A stretch of DNA of 43,220 nucleotides, taken from Lentisphaeraceae bacterium (GTDB taxonomy: Bacteria; Verrucomicrobiota; Kiritimatiellia; RFP12; DVOR01). Positions 23,202-32,344 of the stretch are shown here, one piece after another. The notes beneath the pieces are model-generated. The model made no database searches and had not been told where the DNA came from. It saw only the letters and a program-made list of their open reading frames with translations. Every line of letters starts with the position of its first letter. Positions within the stretch are counted from its first letter, which is position 1. The stretch lies in assembly GCA_004555175.1 (NCBI GenBank), contig SFJE01000016.1:1-43220 (forward strand), in the 5' to 3' direction. Position numbers and translations under genes: made by a program.

Positions 23202-25006
23202 TGGGCATCTCTCTTCGTTTCGTCTTGGGTCAAGCGCAGGATGACGCGGTCGGCGCCCAGGTTCCGCAAGCCCAACGCAATCAGCGCCTTGCCCAGCCAA
23301 CTCGCCGAGTGGCACGCCAGCAACTTGGCCTTCAAGCCGAACTGCCCGCAGAAGGCGTAGAAGTCCGAGAGGGTGCAGTTGTGGATGTTGGGCGTGTCGT
23401 ACCACTGATGGGGGAACTCTTTGGTGTGGGGCATATGGCCGGTAAAGAGGAGCGAGAGGCGCATCCCCAGATAGCCGAAGTTCGGGAAGGCGATCAGCGC
23501 CCAGTCGGCCACGCGCAGCAGCTGCTGCATCATCCGGTCCGGATGGCGCAACACCTGAATGGTGTGCGAGATAATCGAGACGTCAAAGGCGTGATCGGGC
23601 ATATAACGCAGGTCCGTATCCACATCGGCCATCAGCACATTGATGCCCGCGTGCAGGGCCTGAATGACCTTCGGCAAATCGCGCTCCAACCCCAGGCAGT
23701 AGGCCCGCTGACGCAGTGCCAGACGCTTGAGCAGCATCCCGTCGCCGCAACCAATGTCCAGCACCCGCGCCCCCTCGGGGATCTGCTGGGCAAAGGCTTC
23801 AAAGGCCTCGGCCTCCTGCGCATTGAAGGTGGAGGAGTCGAGCGTGTCAGTCGCCGTCAGGAAGGCGCGCATCACCAGCTTCAGCTCGGCAATATGCGTC
23901 AAGAAGGCATCGTGCCCCGCCGGCGCGTAGAGGTGGCAGTAGGAAATCTCCTTGTGCTCGCTCACGCACGCGCGCACCAACCGCCCAGCCTGCTCGCGCG
24001 TAAAGAGCCAGTCCCCACTCAAGCTCACCAACAACACCTTCGCCTTCACTTGGCGAACGGCCGCCTCCAGCGTGCCATAGCGCTCCTCGGGGTCGTAGGA
24101 ATCCAGCGCCCGCGTAATGTGCAGATAGCTATTCGCATCGAAGCGCTTAACAAACTTCTGTCCCTGATATTCCAGGTAGGACTCAATCTGGAAGTAGGTG
24201 CGGAAGTCCCGCTTGGCCTTAGCGTGAAAGTCCTTGCCCTGATGCAACCACTCCTCGCGCTTTTCGCGACCGAACTTATCATCCATCACCTGCTGGGAGA
24301 GGTAGGTGATATGCGCCAGACGCCGTGCATTGGCCAACCCCGCAATCGGCCGCGCCCCCTCGTAGTAGTCGCCGTGGTGCCAGTTCGGATCCTGGATAAT
24401 CGCGTGCCGGGCCACAATATCAAAGGCCAACGCCTGCGTATTGAGCGTAGCGGCGGAGGCCACCAGCACACACTTCTCCATATCCTCCGGATGGCGAATG
24501 GCCCAATCCAACGCCTGCATTCCCCCAAAGCTGCCCCCCACCACCGCCGCAATCCGCTTGAAGCCCAACTGATGCAACAGCGCGCGATGGACATTGACAA
24601 TATCGCCCATCGTAATCTCTGGGAAGGCCGACCCATACGGCTTGCCCGTCGCTGGATTAATCGAACTCGGCCCCGTTGTTCCCGAACAGCCGCCCAAGAT
24701 ATTTGCACAAACCACGCAGAAGCGCTCGGTGTCAATCCCCTGCCCCGGGCCAATCATCCCCTCCCACCAACCGCTCGGCCGATCCACCTCCGGCCGCTCC
24801 CCGGGTCGATACCCCACCACGTGCGCATCCCCCGTCAGCGCGTGGCAGATAAAGATCACATTGCTCCCGTCAGCCGCAGCCTCCCCCACCTGCTCATAGC
24901 GCACCGTCACCTCCGGCAACACCCCACCCTTCTCTAGCGGCCACCCCCCGGCCGGCAGAGCCAACTGCAAATCCCTCGGCGTCACGATACCAATCTGACT
25001 ACTCAC
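23198..25006 (-). CDS. metX: homoserine O-acetyltransferase fused to MetW-like methyltransferase
   Basis: This 602-aa fusion combines MetX (residues about 1-390) and a MetW-like domain (about 405-600). MetX is an alpha/beta hydrolase that acylates homoserine for methionine synthesis: VVGGSFGGMQALDWA holds the nucleophile Ser, LSGDWLFT the Asp and PAGHDAFL the His. The MetW part shows the SAM-binding motif RVLDIGCGDGMLLKRL and GYLGMRLSLLFTGHMP. The two genes are usually adjacent but separate. There is no in-frame ATG near the domain start, so I choose the GTG at 25006, preceded by AAAGGAAAG and TGGTATACT. The longer frame to 25096 would read through the promoter. Confidence 0.92.
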   Translation of the reverse strand: MSSQIGIVTPRDLQLALPAGGWPLEKGGVLPEVTVRYEQVGEAAADGSNVIFICHALTGDAHVVGYRPGERPEVDRPSGWWEGMIGPGQGIDTERFCVVCANILGGCSGTTGPSSINPATGKPYGSAFPEITMGDIVNVHRALLHQLGFKRIAAVVGGSFGGMQALDWAIRHPEDMEKCVLVASAATLNTQALAFDIVARHAIIQDPNWHHGDYYEGARPIAGLANARRLAHITYLSQQVMDDKFGREKREEWLHQGKDFHAKAKRDFRTYFQIESYLEYQGQKFVKRFDANSYLHITRALDSYDPEERYGTLEAAVRQVKAKVLLVSLSGDWLFTREQAGRLVRACVSEHKEISYCHLYAPAGHDAFLTHIAELKLVMRAFLTATDTLDSSTFNAQEAEAFEAFAQQIPEGARVLDIGCGDGMLLKRLALRQRAYCLGLERDLPKVIQALHAGINVLMADVDTDLRYMPDHAFDVSIISHTIQVLRHPDRMMQQLLRVADWALIAFPNFGYLGMRLSLLFTGHMPHTKEFPHQWYDTPNIHNCTLSDFYAFCGQFGLKAKLLACHSASWLGKALIALGLRNLGADRVILRLTQDETKRDAQ

Positions 25007-25035
25007 GCTGCGCTTTCCTTTCACGATAGCCGCGA

Positions 25036-25044
25036 AGTATACCA
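25036..25044 (-). promoter_or_regulatory. extended -10 promoter of metXW-cysE
   Basis: TGGTATACT on the reverse strand, with a start site expected near 25029, leaving a leader of about 23 nt that carries AAAGGAAAG before the GTG. There is no room for a SAM riboswitch. Confidence 0.55.
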
Positions 25045-25081
25045 CAATCCCACGCCCCGCGCGCGGACCCAAAAGCGGAGG

Positions 25082-25094
25082 GCGCCTCAGGCGC
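25082..25094 (-). terminator. weak hairpin after the MATE-like gene
   Basis: GCGCC-TCA-GGCGC lies 7 nt after the stop of the seven-gene operon. On the reverse strand it is followed 7 nt later by CTTTTGG. The stem is short, so this is a tentative call. Confidence 0.35.
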
Positions 25095-25100
25095 AAACAA

Positions 25101-26411
25101 TTAGCGCGCAGCGCGGTCGAGGGCGAGGGCCAGGCGGATGGTGCAGAGGGTGGCGGCGGAGGCGATGGTGAGCGCGGAGATACCCATCAGGTAGCCGGGG
25201 CAGCGGAAGTGGAAGAGGGCCACGAGAACAGCCACAAGAATGCCGAAGAAGACGGCTTGACCGGCGAGGACGGCGTTGGGGCGGCGGCGGTAGGCGGCAA
25301 GACCCTCGGCGTGGCCGCGCAGGGCTTGGAGGATGAGGAAGGGGATGGCCACCCAGAGGGCGTTGCGCGCCAGGGGCAGTTGCCAGGGCTGGAGGTTCTG
25401 GACGCTGCCGAAGTACCAGGCACTGAGGGTCGGGATCTGGAGAAGGAAGAGAATGGCGCTCAGGCAGAGGCCGCTGGCGAGGGCGAAGAGGAAGGTCCGC
25501 TGATCGCGCAAGGAGCGTTGGGGGAAGCCGATGGCGACGGCTTGGTTGCGCAGGGCGCCATAGGAGAGGGGGTTGATGAGCCCCATGGCCACGAGGTGGA
25601 TGGCGAGCATCGCCGCGCCATTCTCGGTGCGGTTGATAATGGCATTGAGCATAAAGACGGCAAAGATGAGCAGGAAGCCGCCGAGGGAGAGGGGAATGTT
25701 AAAGAGGAAGAGCTTGGCCACGGTCACCTTGGCCTCGCCTCGGCGCTTGAGGGGGAGGGCGCGAATGTAGGGGCGGGCGCGTAGGGCCATTAGCCCGGCC
25801 TCGAAGAAGACCGGCAGGGAGAGGCAGAGGCACCCCCAGCCCCAGCCAACGAGTCCGCAGGCATAGAAACCCGGGGCCAGCGCGGCGGTGATGAGGATGC
25901 GTAGGATGGTGGCGGTGTTGGCAATGGCGGTCTTGTGTTCGTTGTAGAGGATGACCTGGGGCACATTGCGGAGCATAAAGCCCACCTGGGCCGGAAGGGA
26001 GCAGAGCATCGACCAGCGCGCAATCTCCAGCTGCTCCCCGGCCAGGCCTAGGCAGTTGCCGAAGACGAAGGGGGCAATGCCAGGCAGCGCCAGGAAACCC
26101 TGCAAGGCCGCCTGCAGGCAGATGAGCAGTGTATTGACGCGGGTGAAGCGCAGGTGACCAATGCGGTCCTTGGCAAAGACCATCCCGGTGGTAATCAGAC
26201 CATAGCCCGTGGTGCCGATGAGGAACATCACCAGCAGCCCCTGGGCAAAGGCCGCGAACTCGGCCGCCCCAAGCCGCCCGTGCGAGACGATAATCCCCAC
26301 CAGCGGATAGGTCAGCGACTGGCTCATCGCCTGGATGCACAGGGGAATAAAAAAGCGCGTGGCGCTCCACGCGGTAAAGCGTTCGGGACTCTTCTCGGCA
26401 GGGGCGCTCAC
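25101..26411 (-). CDS. MATE/MOP-like membrane exporter or flippase
   Basis: This 436-aa protein has about twelve hydrophobic segments arranged in two halves, as in the MOP superfamily (drug exporters and lipid-linked glycan flippases). The N-terminal FFIPLCIQAMSQSLTYPLVG and the Asn-rich turn AIINRTENGAAML resemble the MATE-like branch that includes ANK-type proteins. The substrate cannot be inferred; the neighbours (transglutaminase-like, DnaG, CvpA) give no hint. Its ATG overlaps the stop of the transglutaminase-like gene upstream (ATGA), making it the last gene of the operon. Confidence 0.7.
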   Translation of the reverse strand: MSAPAEKSPERFTAWSATRFFIPLCIQAMSQSLTYPLVGIIVSHGRLGAAEFAAFAQGLLVMFLIGTTGYGLITTGMVFAKDRIGHLRFTRVNTLLICLQAALQGFLALPGIAPFVFGNCLGLAGEQLEIARWSMLCSLPAQVGFMLRNVPQVILYNEHKTAIANTATILRILITAALAPGFYACGLVGWGWGCLCLSLPVFFEAGLMALRARPYIRALPLKRRGEAKVTVAKLFLFNIPLSLGGFLLIFAVFMLNAIINRTENGAAMLAIHLVAMGLINPLSYGALRNQAVAIGFPQRSLRDQRTFLFALASGLCLSAILFLLQIPTLSAWYFGSVQNLQPWQLPLARNALWVAIPFLILQALRGHAEGLAAYRRRPNAVLAGQAVFFGILVAVLVALFHFRCPGYLMGISALTIASAATLCTIRLALALDRAAR

Positions 26412-27292
26412 GGCAGTTTCTCCACAAAGATGGCGTTGGCAGTGGCGCGATGGGTGAAGCGCGCGGAACCAAAGTCGAGGGTGAACTCGGCCCCCTCCGG
26501 GAGGTCGAGGGCGGTGTAGTCGTTAAGGTCCTGCAAGGGGCCGGGGGTGGTCAGCTGCTGGCCGCGGCAGGTAAAGGGCTCGGCCACGCGTACACCCTGG
26601 CGCTCGGCGGCCACATAGACGCGCACGAACCCCTCGGCGGGGCCTCGAACCGCCGGGCGGAGGTAGCGCGCAGTAACATCATCGGCCGGGACACCCCAAC
26701 CCCAGAAGCGGGTGCCCTGGGCGTTGAGGGTAGCGCGGGTGGCGTAAATGGCGTAGCGGGGGTCGTCGCTGGTGGCCTGGGCGGCATCGTCTAGGAACCA
26801 AAGGCGGTCTGGCGGGCAATCCTCGAAGGCTCCCAAGGGGAACCACGCGCCCTCGCTCCAGACTTCCACCCAGGTGTGGTTTCCGGGCTTGGTCCGCCAC
26901 TGGCAGCCGACGAGCCGGGCCGGGATGCCGACCGCGCGGCAGGCATCGGCCAGGAGGATGGAGAGGCCCGAACAGGAGGCCAGACCAATGCGCATAGAGT
27001 GGAGGGGATCCTGGTTCGGGCGGTCGCGCCGGGTAGAGTAGATGACGCCAACGCGCTTCCAGAGATGGCGGTTGAGAAGCATGGCCGCCTCCAGGGGCGT
27101 CTTGGCCGGGGCGACAATCTCCTCGGCAATGGGGCCTAAGACCGGGCGCCAATCGACCGCCGGCTCGCCGAGAGAGGTCTCCGGGGCGATGTATTCGCGC
27201 ACGAGTTCGGGGTCGGTGATGCCCCAGCGGTTGGCCTCGGCATGGCAGAGGGAACAGAGAAGGAGGGCAAGAGAACAGAGGAACGCGCGCAT
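26408..27292 (-). CDS. secreted transglutaminase-like cysteine protease-fold protein
   Basis: The 294-aa product has a signal peptide (MRAFLCSLALLLCSLCHA) and a transglutaminase-like core. The catalytic triad is visible: Cys in LASCSGLSILLADACRAVG, His in GNHTWVEVW, and an Asp in the following AFEDCPPD. It could act on proteins, peptides or cell-wall material in the periplasm. The C-terminal 100 residues form a beta-rich domain (VRVYVAAERQGVRV). The ATG at 27292 is preferred to a TTG 12 nt upstream; GAGG lies before it. It sits 8 nt after the Rsm22-like gene and overlaps the MATE-like gene. Confidence 0.8.
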   Translation of the reverse strand: MRAFLCSLALLLCSLCHAEANRWGITDPELVREYIAPETSLGEPAVDWRPVLGPIAEEIVAPAKTPLEAAMLLNRHLWKRVGVIYSTRRDRPNQDPLHSMRIGLASCSGLSILLADACRAVGIPARLVGCQWRTKPGNHTWVEVWSEGAWFPLGAFEDCPPDRLWFLDDAAQATSDDPRYAIYATRATLNAQGTRFWGWGVPADDVTARYLRPAVRGPAEGFVRVYVAAERQGVRVAEPFTCRGQQLTTPGPLQDLNDYTALDLPEGAEFTLDFGSARFTHRATANAIFVEKLP

Positions 27293-27300
27293 CAGGGGCC

Positions 27301-28467
27301 TCAAATGGAGAAGGAGAAGGTGTCGTCCTCGGGCTCGTCGTGGAGCGCAAGGGGGGCTTCGTCGGTGAAGCGCAGGTCGCCCGCGCGTTGGATTTGACCA
27401 TTTTGGAGACGCCGGCGGGCCTCAAGGGGTCCATCGAGCCAGGCGCAGTCGCCCCGCTCGCGGGCGAGAAGCGCGTGGCGACGCTCTGAGGTGAGGGGCG
27501 CGGTGGGCACCTCCACGCGGCAGAGCGCGCCATCGCCCATACACGCGCGGCAGGTGAGGAGCCCCTTGGCCTTGTCCATCGGGCCAATCATCCGCAGAAA
27601 CTCCGCCTCGCCAAAGCCCTCGGCCTGGGGTCCGCCCCGGCGGCCAAAGGCCAAGAGGGCGAACTTCACGTCAGCAATCGTGCGGCGGAGGTGGCGGTTG
27701 AGCAGCGTGGTGGCACGGCTGGGGCGGAAGCGGCGGACATCGTGGCAGAAACCCTCGTCCAGCGCCATCAGCGGGCAGGTGCGGCGGTGGGGGCAGGGGG
27801 CGTAGAGCGGGTGGTCCGGGAAGCGGGTGCGCAAGGTGAGGAAGCGGGGCGTGTCCTGGCGGCTGGCCGGCTCGAGCAGGAGCAGGAAGGGGGCAATGTC
27901 GGGCTCGGGCGCGAGGCGCGCGAGGAGTGCTTCCAGGGCGGCGACGGCCTCAGTCGTGCGCGGAAAGGCCTCGTTGAAGGCGAAGGAGGAGAGGATGAGG
28001 TCGTAGCTCCCTGCGCCCAAGTCCCGGCGCAGATCCCCCTGTACGGTGCGCACGCCTGGGAGCAACTCGGCACACGCGGCGAGGGCGGCAGCGGACCAAT
28101 CAAGGCAGGTCACCTCCGGGGTGTGGCCGGTAGCCTCGGTGAGGACAGCCGAGGCGGCGAGGGCGGCCGAGCCCAGACCGCACCCGAGGTCGAGTACGCG
28201 CAAGCTCCGCCGGGGGAGTTCGGGCAACCGCGCCAGGATGCCGCGCAGGGCGGCCTCGGTGCGGGCGACGGTCTGCGGGGCAAAGTAGAGCGCGTAGGCC
28301 GTGAGGGTGTCGGGGTCGTCGAGGTAGGCGGTGTAGCGCTCGGGGCGATTATCGGTGAAGGCGGCCGAGAGGCGCGCGAGGCAGGGCTCGAGGCGTTCGA
28401 GTTCGGCCATTGGGCAGCGAGCAAGGCCCCAGGCCTCAAGGCGGGAGTGGGGGTCAAAGGGTGTCAT
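27301..28467 (-). CDS. Rsm22/METTL17-like ribosome-associated methyltransferase-fold protein
   Basis: The 388-aa protein belongs to the Rsm22 family, known in mitochondria as a small-subunit assembly factor. Seen: a SAM-type fold with VLDLGCGLGSAALA, the Asn-Glu of SSFAFNEAF, and the family cysteine cluster CPHRRTCPLMALDEGFCHD, with another Cys group at CRACMGDGALC; in METTL17 such cysteines hold an Fe-S cluster. The C-terminus is acidic and probably flexible. It overlaps dnaG by 14 nt. The role in bacterial ribosome assembly is inferred from the family. Confidence 0.8.
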   Translation of the reverse strand: MTPFDPHSRLEAWGLARCPMAELERLEPCLARLSAAFTDNRPERYTAYLDDPDTLTAYALYFAPQTVARTEAALRGILARLPELPRRSLRVLDLGCGLGSAALAASAVLTEATGHTPEVTCLDWSAAALAACAELLPGVRTVQGDLRRDLGAGSYDLILSSFAFNEAFPRTTEAVAALEALLARLAPEPDIAPFLLLLEPASRQDTPRFLTLRTRFPDHPLYAPCPHRRTCPLMALDEGFCHDVRRFRPSRATTLLNRHLRRTIADVKFALLAFGRRGGPQAEGFGEAEFLRMIGPMDKAKGLLTCRACMGDGALCRVEVPTAPLTSERRHALLARERGDCAWLDGPLEARRRLQNGQIQRAGDLRFTDEAPLALHDEPEDDTFSFSI

Positions 28468-30604
28468 AGAAGTCCGTTTCGTCGGTTGCTTCGCCCGCCA
28501 TCCAATCGCCGGCTGCGCTGGGGGCTTCGGGGGGCTCGGGCGGGGGCGCTTTGGGCTCCGGGCCGGGTTCGGGGGCGACCAGGGCCGAGTTCGGGGGCGG
28601 CTCGGGGCGGATGGGTTGCGCCTGCGTCTGGACCGGTTTGAGTTTGGGGTCAGCCGCGTCCATAAAGGGGGCTGCTTCGTCCCACGTCAAGGTCTGCAAC
28701 CGCTTCTGCGAAAGGGTGAGGGCAAAGGCCTCCGGGCTCCTGGGCTCCAACATTCGCACGCGGCTGGTATACTCGCGTAGCCAGTATTGGCGGATGAGGT
28801 CGTGCGCGTAGAGCAGTGGCGTGTACTCGCCATCGGCGGCAATGCGGTCGGGACTGGCGAAGAGGCGACCAAGGTAGTCGGCAAAGGCGGGGTCATCCTT
28901 GGGCGGGGCCAAGCAGGGGTCGCCAGCGAGGGCGGCCTTGACAGCTAGGTCGTAGAGGCGCGCGGCATAGGGGTTGTGGACGAAGTGCGGCGGCAGGTGC
29001 TTGATGAGGCAATTGATGACCTCCGGCTCGTGGAAGTGGTGGGCCAGAAGTTCACAGAGGGCGCCAGCCAGATTTTGCGAGGCTTCAAGCTCGGCCAAGG
29101 AGAGCGCGGCTACGGGCGGCGGTTCGGGCGCTCCCGGATCAATAACCTCCTCAGCACTGGGCATCTCATCCACCGGCACCAAGTCATCCGCCATCGACTC
29201 CTCAGGCACGAACTCCGCCTCGCTGGGCGCAAGCACCTCAGGCGCGCGCGACATGGGGGCTTGAAAGGCTTGACGCCGCGCCTCGGCCTCGGCGGCATCC
29301 GCGCGCAGGGCCTCCAGGTCGTGCGTCAGGGTCTCAACCGGCAACCGAAGGGCCTCGGCGGCATCTTGGAGGAAGCGCGCGGTGAGGACCGGCTCCGGGC
29401 AATCGAGCACCGTGGCCACGGCTATCTTGGCCATCCGCACAGTGGCATCCATCGCGTCCGGGGTGGCCTCTTGCTCGCGCAGGCGGCGGATCAGGTAAGG
29501 GGCCGGATCTTTGGCCTTGGCCAGACAGTCACGGAAGGCCTCCGCCCCGCGCGTGAGGAGGAGCGAATCGGGGTCCTCCCCCTCTGGGAGCGAGACGATG
29601 CGCACCGGCAGCCCGGCTGCGAGGAAGAGCCCCATCGTGCGGATGGCGGCCTTGATACCGGCCTTGTCGCCATCAAAGACGAGGTCGGCCGAATCGGCGC
29701 AACGCTTCAGGAGCGCCACATGCTCTGCCGTGAACGAGGTGCCTTGGGAGGCGAGGGCCACTGGAAAGCCACAAGCGTGGCAACGGATGACGTCAACCTG
29801 CCCCTCACAGACGATGGCACGGCGGGGCGTGGCTTTGGCAATGGCCGCGCGGGCCAGGTGGAAGGCGTAGAGGGTGGTCGACTTCTTGAAGATGGGCGTC
29901 TCGGGGCTGTTGACATACTTGCCGGTGTGGGCCGAGGGGCGCAGGAGGCGGCAGGAGAAGGCAATGACGCGGCCCTGAGGATCGCAGATTGGGAAGGTGA
30001 TACGGCCGTGGAAGCGGTCGTAGTAGCGGTCGCCGGGGGTGCGGGGCGAGGCGAGGAGGCCGGCCGAGACGAGTTCATCGGGCGTAAACCCGTGCTTTTC
30101 GGCCCACTTGAGCAGGGCGTCCTGGCGGTCGGGCGCGTAGCCTAAGCCGAAGCGCTCGCCCACGTCGCCATCGAGCGCGCGGCGCTGGAGGTAGGCCCGC
30201 GCCTCGGCCGCCTCGCGCGTCTGCAGCAGACAGCGACGGTAGAAGGCGGCGACCTCTTGGTTGATTTGGTAGAGCTTGGCGCGCGCTTTGGCCTGCGGGT
30301 CGTAGCGCTCCTCCAACTTCACCCCGGCGCGTTCGGCAAGTTTGCGCACGGCCTCGATGAAGGGGATGCCTTCATACTTCTGGACAAAGGTAAAGTGGTC
30401 CCCGCCCTCGCCGCAGCCAAAGCACTTGTAAAAACCCTTCTCGGTGTTGACGGTAAAGGAGGGTGTCTTCTCCTTGTGGAAGGGACAGCAGGCCTTGGCG
30501 TTGACCCCCGAGCGATGGAGATCGATGCCATACTCGCCAATTAGGTCAACGAGGTCGATGCGGGACTTGATGTCGGCGAGGGTATTGGCATCAATGGTTG
30601 CCAT
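28454..30604 (-). CDS. dnaG: DNA primase
   Basis: This 716-aa primase lays RNA primers for replication. Seen in order: a CHC2 zinc finger (CCPFHKEKTPSF...FYKCFGCG) at about residues 39-65; the RNA polymerase domain with RFHGRITFPI; the TOPRIM metal sites (VCEGQVDVI and LVFDGDKAGIKA); then a C-terminal helicase-binding region. A Pro/Glu-rich linker sits at about 455-510 and another near the end, so it is longer than the usual 600 aa. The ATG at 30604 lies inside cvpA with GAGGAG upstream. Confidence 0.96.
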   Translation of the reverse strand: MATIDANTLADIKSRIDLVDLIGEYGIDLHRSGVNAKACCPFHKEKTPSFTVNTEKGFYKCFGCGEGGDHFTFVQKYEGIPFIEAVRKLAERAGVKLEERYDPQAKARAKLYQINQEVAAFYRRCLLQTREAAEARAYLQRRALDGDVGERFGLGYAPDRQDALLKWAEKHGFTPDELVSAGLLASPRTPGDRYYDRFHGRITFPICDPQGRVIAFSCRLLRPSAHTGKYVNSPETPIFKKSTTLYAFHLARAAIAKATPRRAIVCEGQVDVIRCHACGFPVALASQGTSFTAEHVALLKRCADSADLVFDGDKAGIKAAIRTMGLFLAAGLPVRIVSLPEGEDPDSLLLTRGAEAFRDCLAKAKDPAPYLIRRLREQEATPDAMDATVRMAKIAVATVLDCPEPVLTARFLQDAAEALRLPVETLTHDLEALRADAAEAEARRQAFQAPMSRAPEVLAPSEAEFVPEESMADDLVPVDEMPSAEEVIDPGAPEPPPVAALSLAELEASQNLAGALCELLAHHFHEPEVINCLIKHLPPHFVHNPYAARLYDLAVKAALAGDPCLAPPKDDPAFADYLGRLFASPDRIAADGEYTPLLYAHDLIRQYWLREYTSRVRMLEPRSPEAFALTLSQKRLQTLTWDEAAPFMDAADPKLKPVQTQAQPIRPEPPPNSALVAPEPGPEPKAPPPEPPEAPSAAGDWMAGEATDETDFYDTL

Positions 30605-31127
30605 CGGGCAACTCCTCGCCCCGGCGCTTGAGTTCGGGCAGAACACTCTCGCCCTGCGGCAGAAGGTCCTTGATTTGCGCCTGCCAGAAGGTGAGCGCGG
30701 CGGCCGTCAGGGGATTTTCCCCCTGTTCGCTGAGGGCCTTCTGCGCCTTCTCCCGCGTCACCGAGACCACCCCCGCAATCAAGCTAGCGATCAAAAAGAC
30801 CTTGCCCGCCCCGATGAGCGCGCCCAGAATGGCGTTGAAGGGCTGGGGAATGAGGACCTCGCCCACGTGCTTGACCAGCTTGGCCACCACCAGGAAGAGG
30901 ATGCCCCCGACCACCGCCACCGTCACGGCCGCATAGAAGGTGTGCGCCTGCGCGTCCAGCCCGGTGAGCGTACTCGCCAGCGAACTGCGCAGCGGCCCAT
31001 AGGCAAAGAAGACGACCCCTAAACAGGCGGCAATCCCCGCTAAGGGCGCCAACTCCCCGGTCAGTCCCCGCCACGCACCGCGCAGGATGAAGAACAAAAA
31101 GAGCAACGCCAAGGCCACTGCAAGCAT
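30591..31127 (-). CDS. CvpA family membrane protein
   Basis: This 178-aa protein has four hydrophobic helices in the CvpA/colicin V production arrangement: an Arg-Gly turn after the first helix (ILRGAWRGLTGELAPL), a helix pair AAVTVAVVGGILFLVVAKL, and ALIGAGKVFLIASLIAGVV, followed by a charged cytosolic tail. CvpA-type proteins influence envelope homeostasis; the molecular role is not settled. The ATG at 31127 shares its A with the TGA of the radical SAM gene (TGATG), and its own end overlaps dnaG by 14 nt. Confidence 0.82.
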   Translation of the reverse strand: MLAVALALLFLFFILRGAWRGLTGELAPLAGIAACLGVVFFAYGPLRSSLASTLTGLDAQAHTFYAAVTVAVVGGILFLVVAKLVKHVGEVLIPQPFNAILGALIGAGKVFLIASLIAGVVSVTREKAQKALSEQGENPLTAAALTFWQAQIKDLLPQGESVLPELKRRGEELPDGNH

Positions 31128-32341
31128 CACACCCTCCTTTGATCCGGGGCAATGTCCGCTGCAGGGGCGATTTCCTCATCGGTTAAATAGCACGCGGGGT
31201 CCACGCCCCACACTTCGCCCGTGGCCGCTTCGCCGCGCGCCCGGAAGTTGCCGCCGCAAATATTCAAGAAGCGGCACGCCCGGCAACGCCCAGTGACGTG
31301 GCGCGGCTTCTCGCGCAGTTGGGCCAGGAGCGTGCCTGGCATCGGCGCGCCCCAAATCTCGCCAAAGGGCTTCTCGCGCACATTCCCAAGCGGCTTATCG
31401 CGCCAAAATTGGTCGGGATAGACCGTGCCATCCCACGACACGCACGAGAGGCCGTTCCCCGAGGAGTTGCCACCATTCATCTGCAAAAGCTTCCACACAT
31501 CGGCCGCGCGCGGGCTCCCCTCCCGCACCATCCGCAACCAAAGGTAGGGCGCGTCGGCGTGGTTATCGACGGTGAGGACCTCCAGCGGGAAGCCGGCCTC
31601 GAAGGCCGCGCGCGTCTCATCGATAATGCGGTCGACCGCTGCGCGCGTTTCGGCGTGCGAGAGGTCTTCGGCGCGCAGGTTCGCCCCGCGCCCGGAGTAG
31701 ACCAAGTGGTAAAGGCAGATCCGCGGAATGCGCTCTTCACGCATCAGACGGAAGATAGCTGGCAGCTCGCGGACATTGCCCCGGGTGAGCGTGACGCGCA
31801 GCCCCACCTTGACCCCGGCCTCGCGGCAGGCGCGGATGGCCGCAATCGAGCGCGCGTAGGCTCCCGGCACGCCGCGGAAGGCATCGTGCGTGGCCTCCAC
31901 GCCATCGATAGAGATGCCCACATAACTCACCCCAATGGCGGCAATGCGCTCGGCCAGCGCGGGGGTAATCAGCGTGCCATTGGTCGAAAAGACCACCCGC
32001 AACCCCTTGCTGCGCGCGTAGGCCGCCAACTCCAGCACATCCTCGCGCACAAAGGGTTCGCCCCCCGAGAAGAGGACCACCGGGCAGCCGAAGGCGGCAA
32101 AGCCGTCAATCGCGCGTAGGGCCTCGACCGTCGAGAGCTCGCGGGTAGTATCCGGCACCCCGGCGGCGTAGCAGTGGCGGCACTTCAGGTTGCAGCGCTG
32201 GGTGATATTCCAGACCACAATCGGCTTCTTATCGGCCGAAAACTGGAGCAAGTGACTGGGCAGGTGCGCGCTCTTGCGACCATAACGCAGGGGGTCCGAG
32301 GCCTCCGCCTGGCCCATATAGAGCTTGGAGATACCAATCAT
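31127..32341 (-). CDS. ahbC: AhbC/NirJ-like radical SAM enzyme (siroheme-based haem pathway)
   Basis: This 404-aa radical SAM protein has a SPASM domain. It begins MIGISKLYMG, then RYGRKSAHLPSHLLQF and WNITQRCNLKCRHCYA with the CxxxCxxC cluster, FSGGEPF, and a C-terminal cluster region CRACRFLNICGGNFRAR...DPACYLTDEE. The set of features matches the NirJ1/AhbC branch, which removes acetate side chains from didecarboxysiroheme to give iron-coproporphyrin III. The alternative is NirJ (haem d1), but no nir genes are present here. It lies 3 nt after the TPR lipoprotein gene and overlaps cvpA. CcsA/ResB elsewhere in the window gives haem a use. Confidence 0.8.
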   Translation of the reverse strand: MIGISKLYMGQAEASDPLRYGRKSAHLPSHLLQFSADKKPIVVWNITQRCNLKCRHCYAAGVPDTTRELSTVEALRAIDGFAAFGCPVVLFSGGEPFVREDVLELAAYARSKGLRVVFSTNGTLITPALAERIAAIGVSYVGISIDGVEATHDAFRGVPGAYARSIAAIRACREAGVKVGLRVTLTRGNVRELPAIFRLMREERIPRICLYHLVYSGRGANLRAEDLSHAETRAAVDRIIDETRAAFEAGFPLEVLTVDNHADAPYLWLRMVREGSPRAADVWKLLQMNGGNSSGNGLSCVSWDGTVYPDQFWRDKPLGNVREKPFGEIWGAPMPGTLLAQLREKPRHVTGRCRACRFLNICGGNFRARGEAATGEVWGVDPACYLTDEEIAPAADIAPDQRRV

Positions 32342-32344
32342 CCC

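Noticed and set aside
25007..25035. SAM riboswitch ahead of metX
   Set aside because: The predicted leader is only about 23 nt, too short for any known SAM riboswitch.
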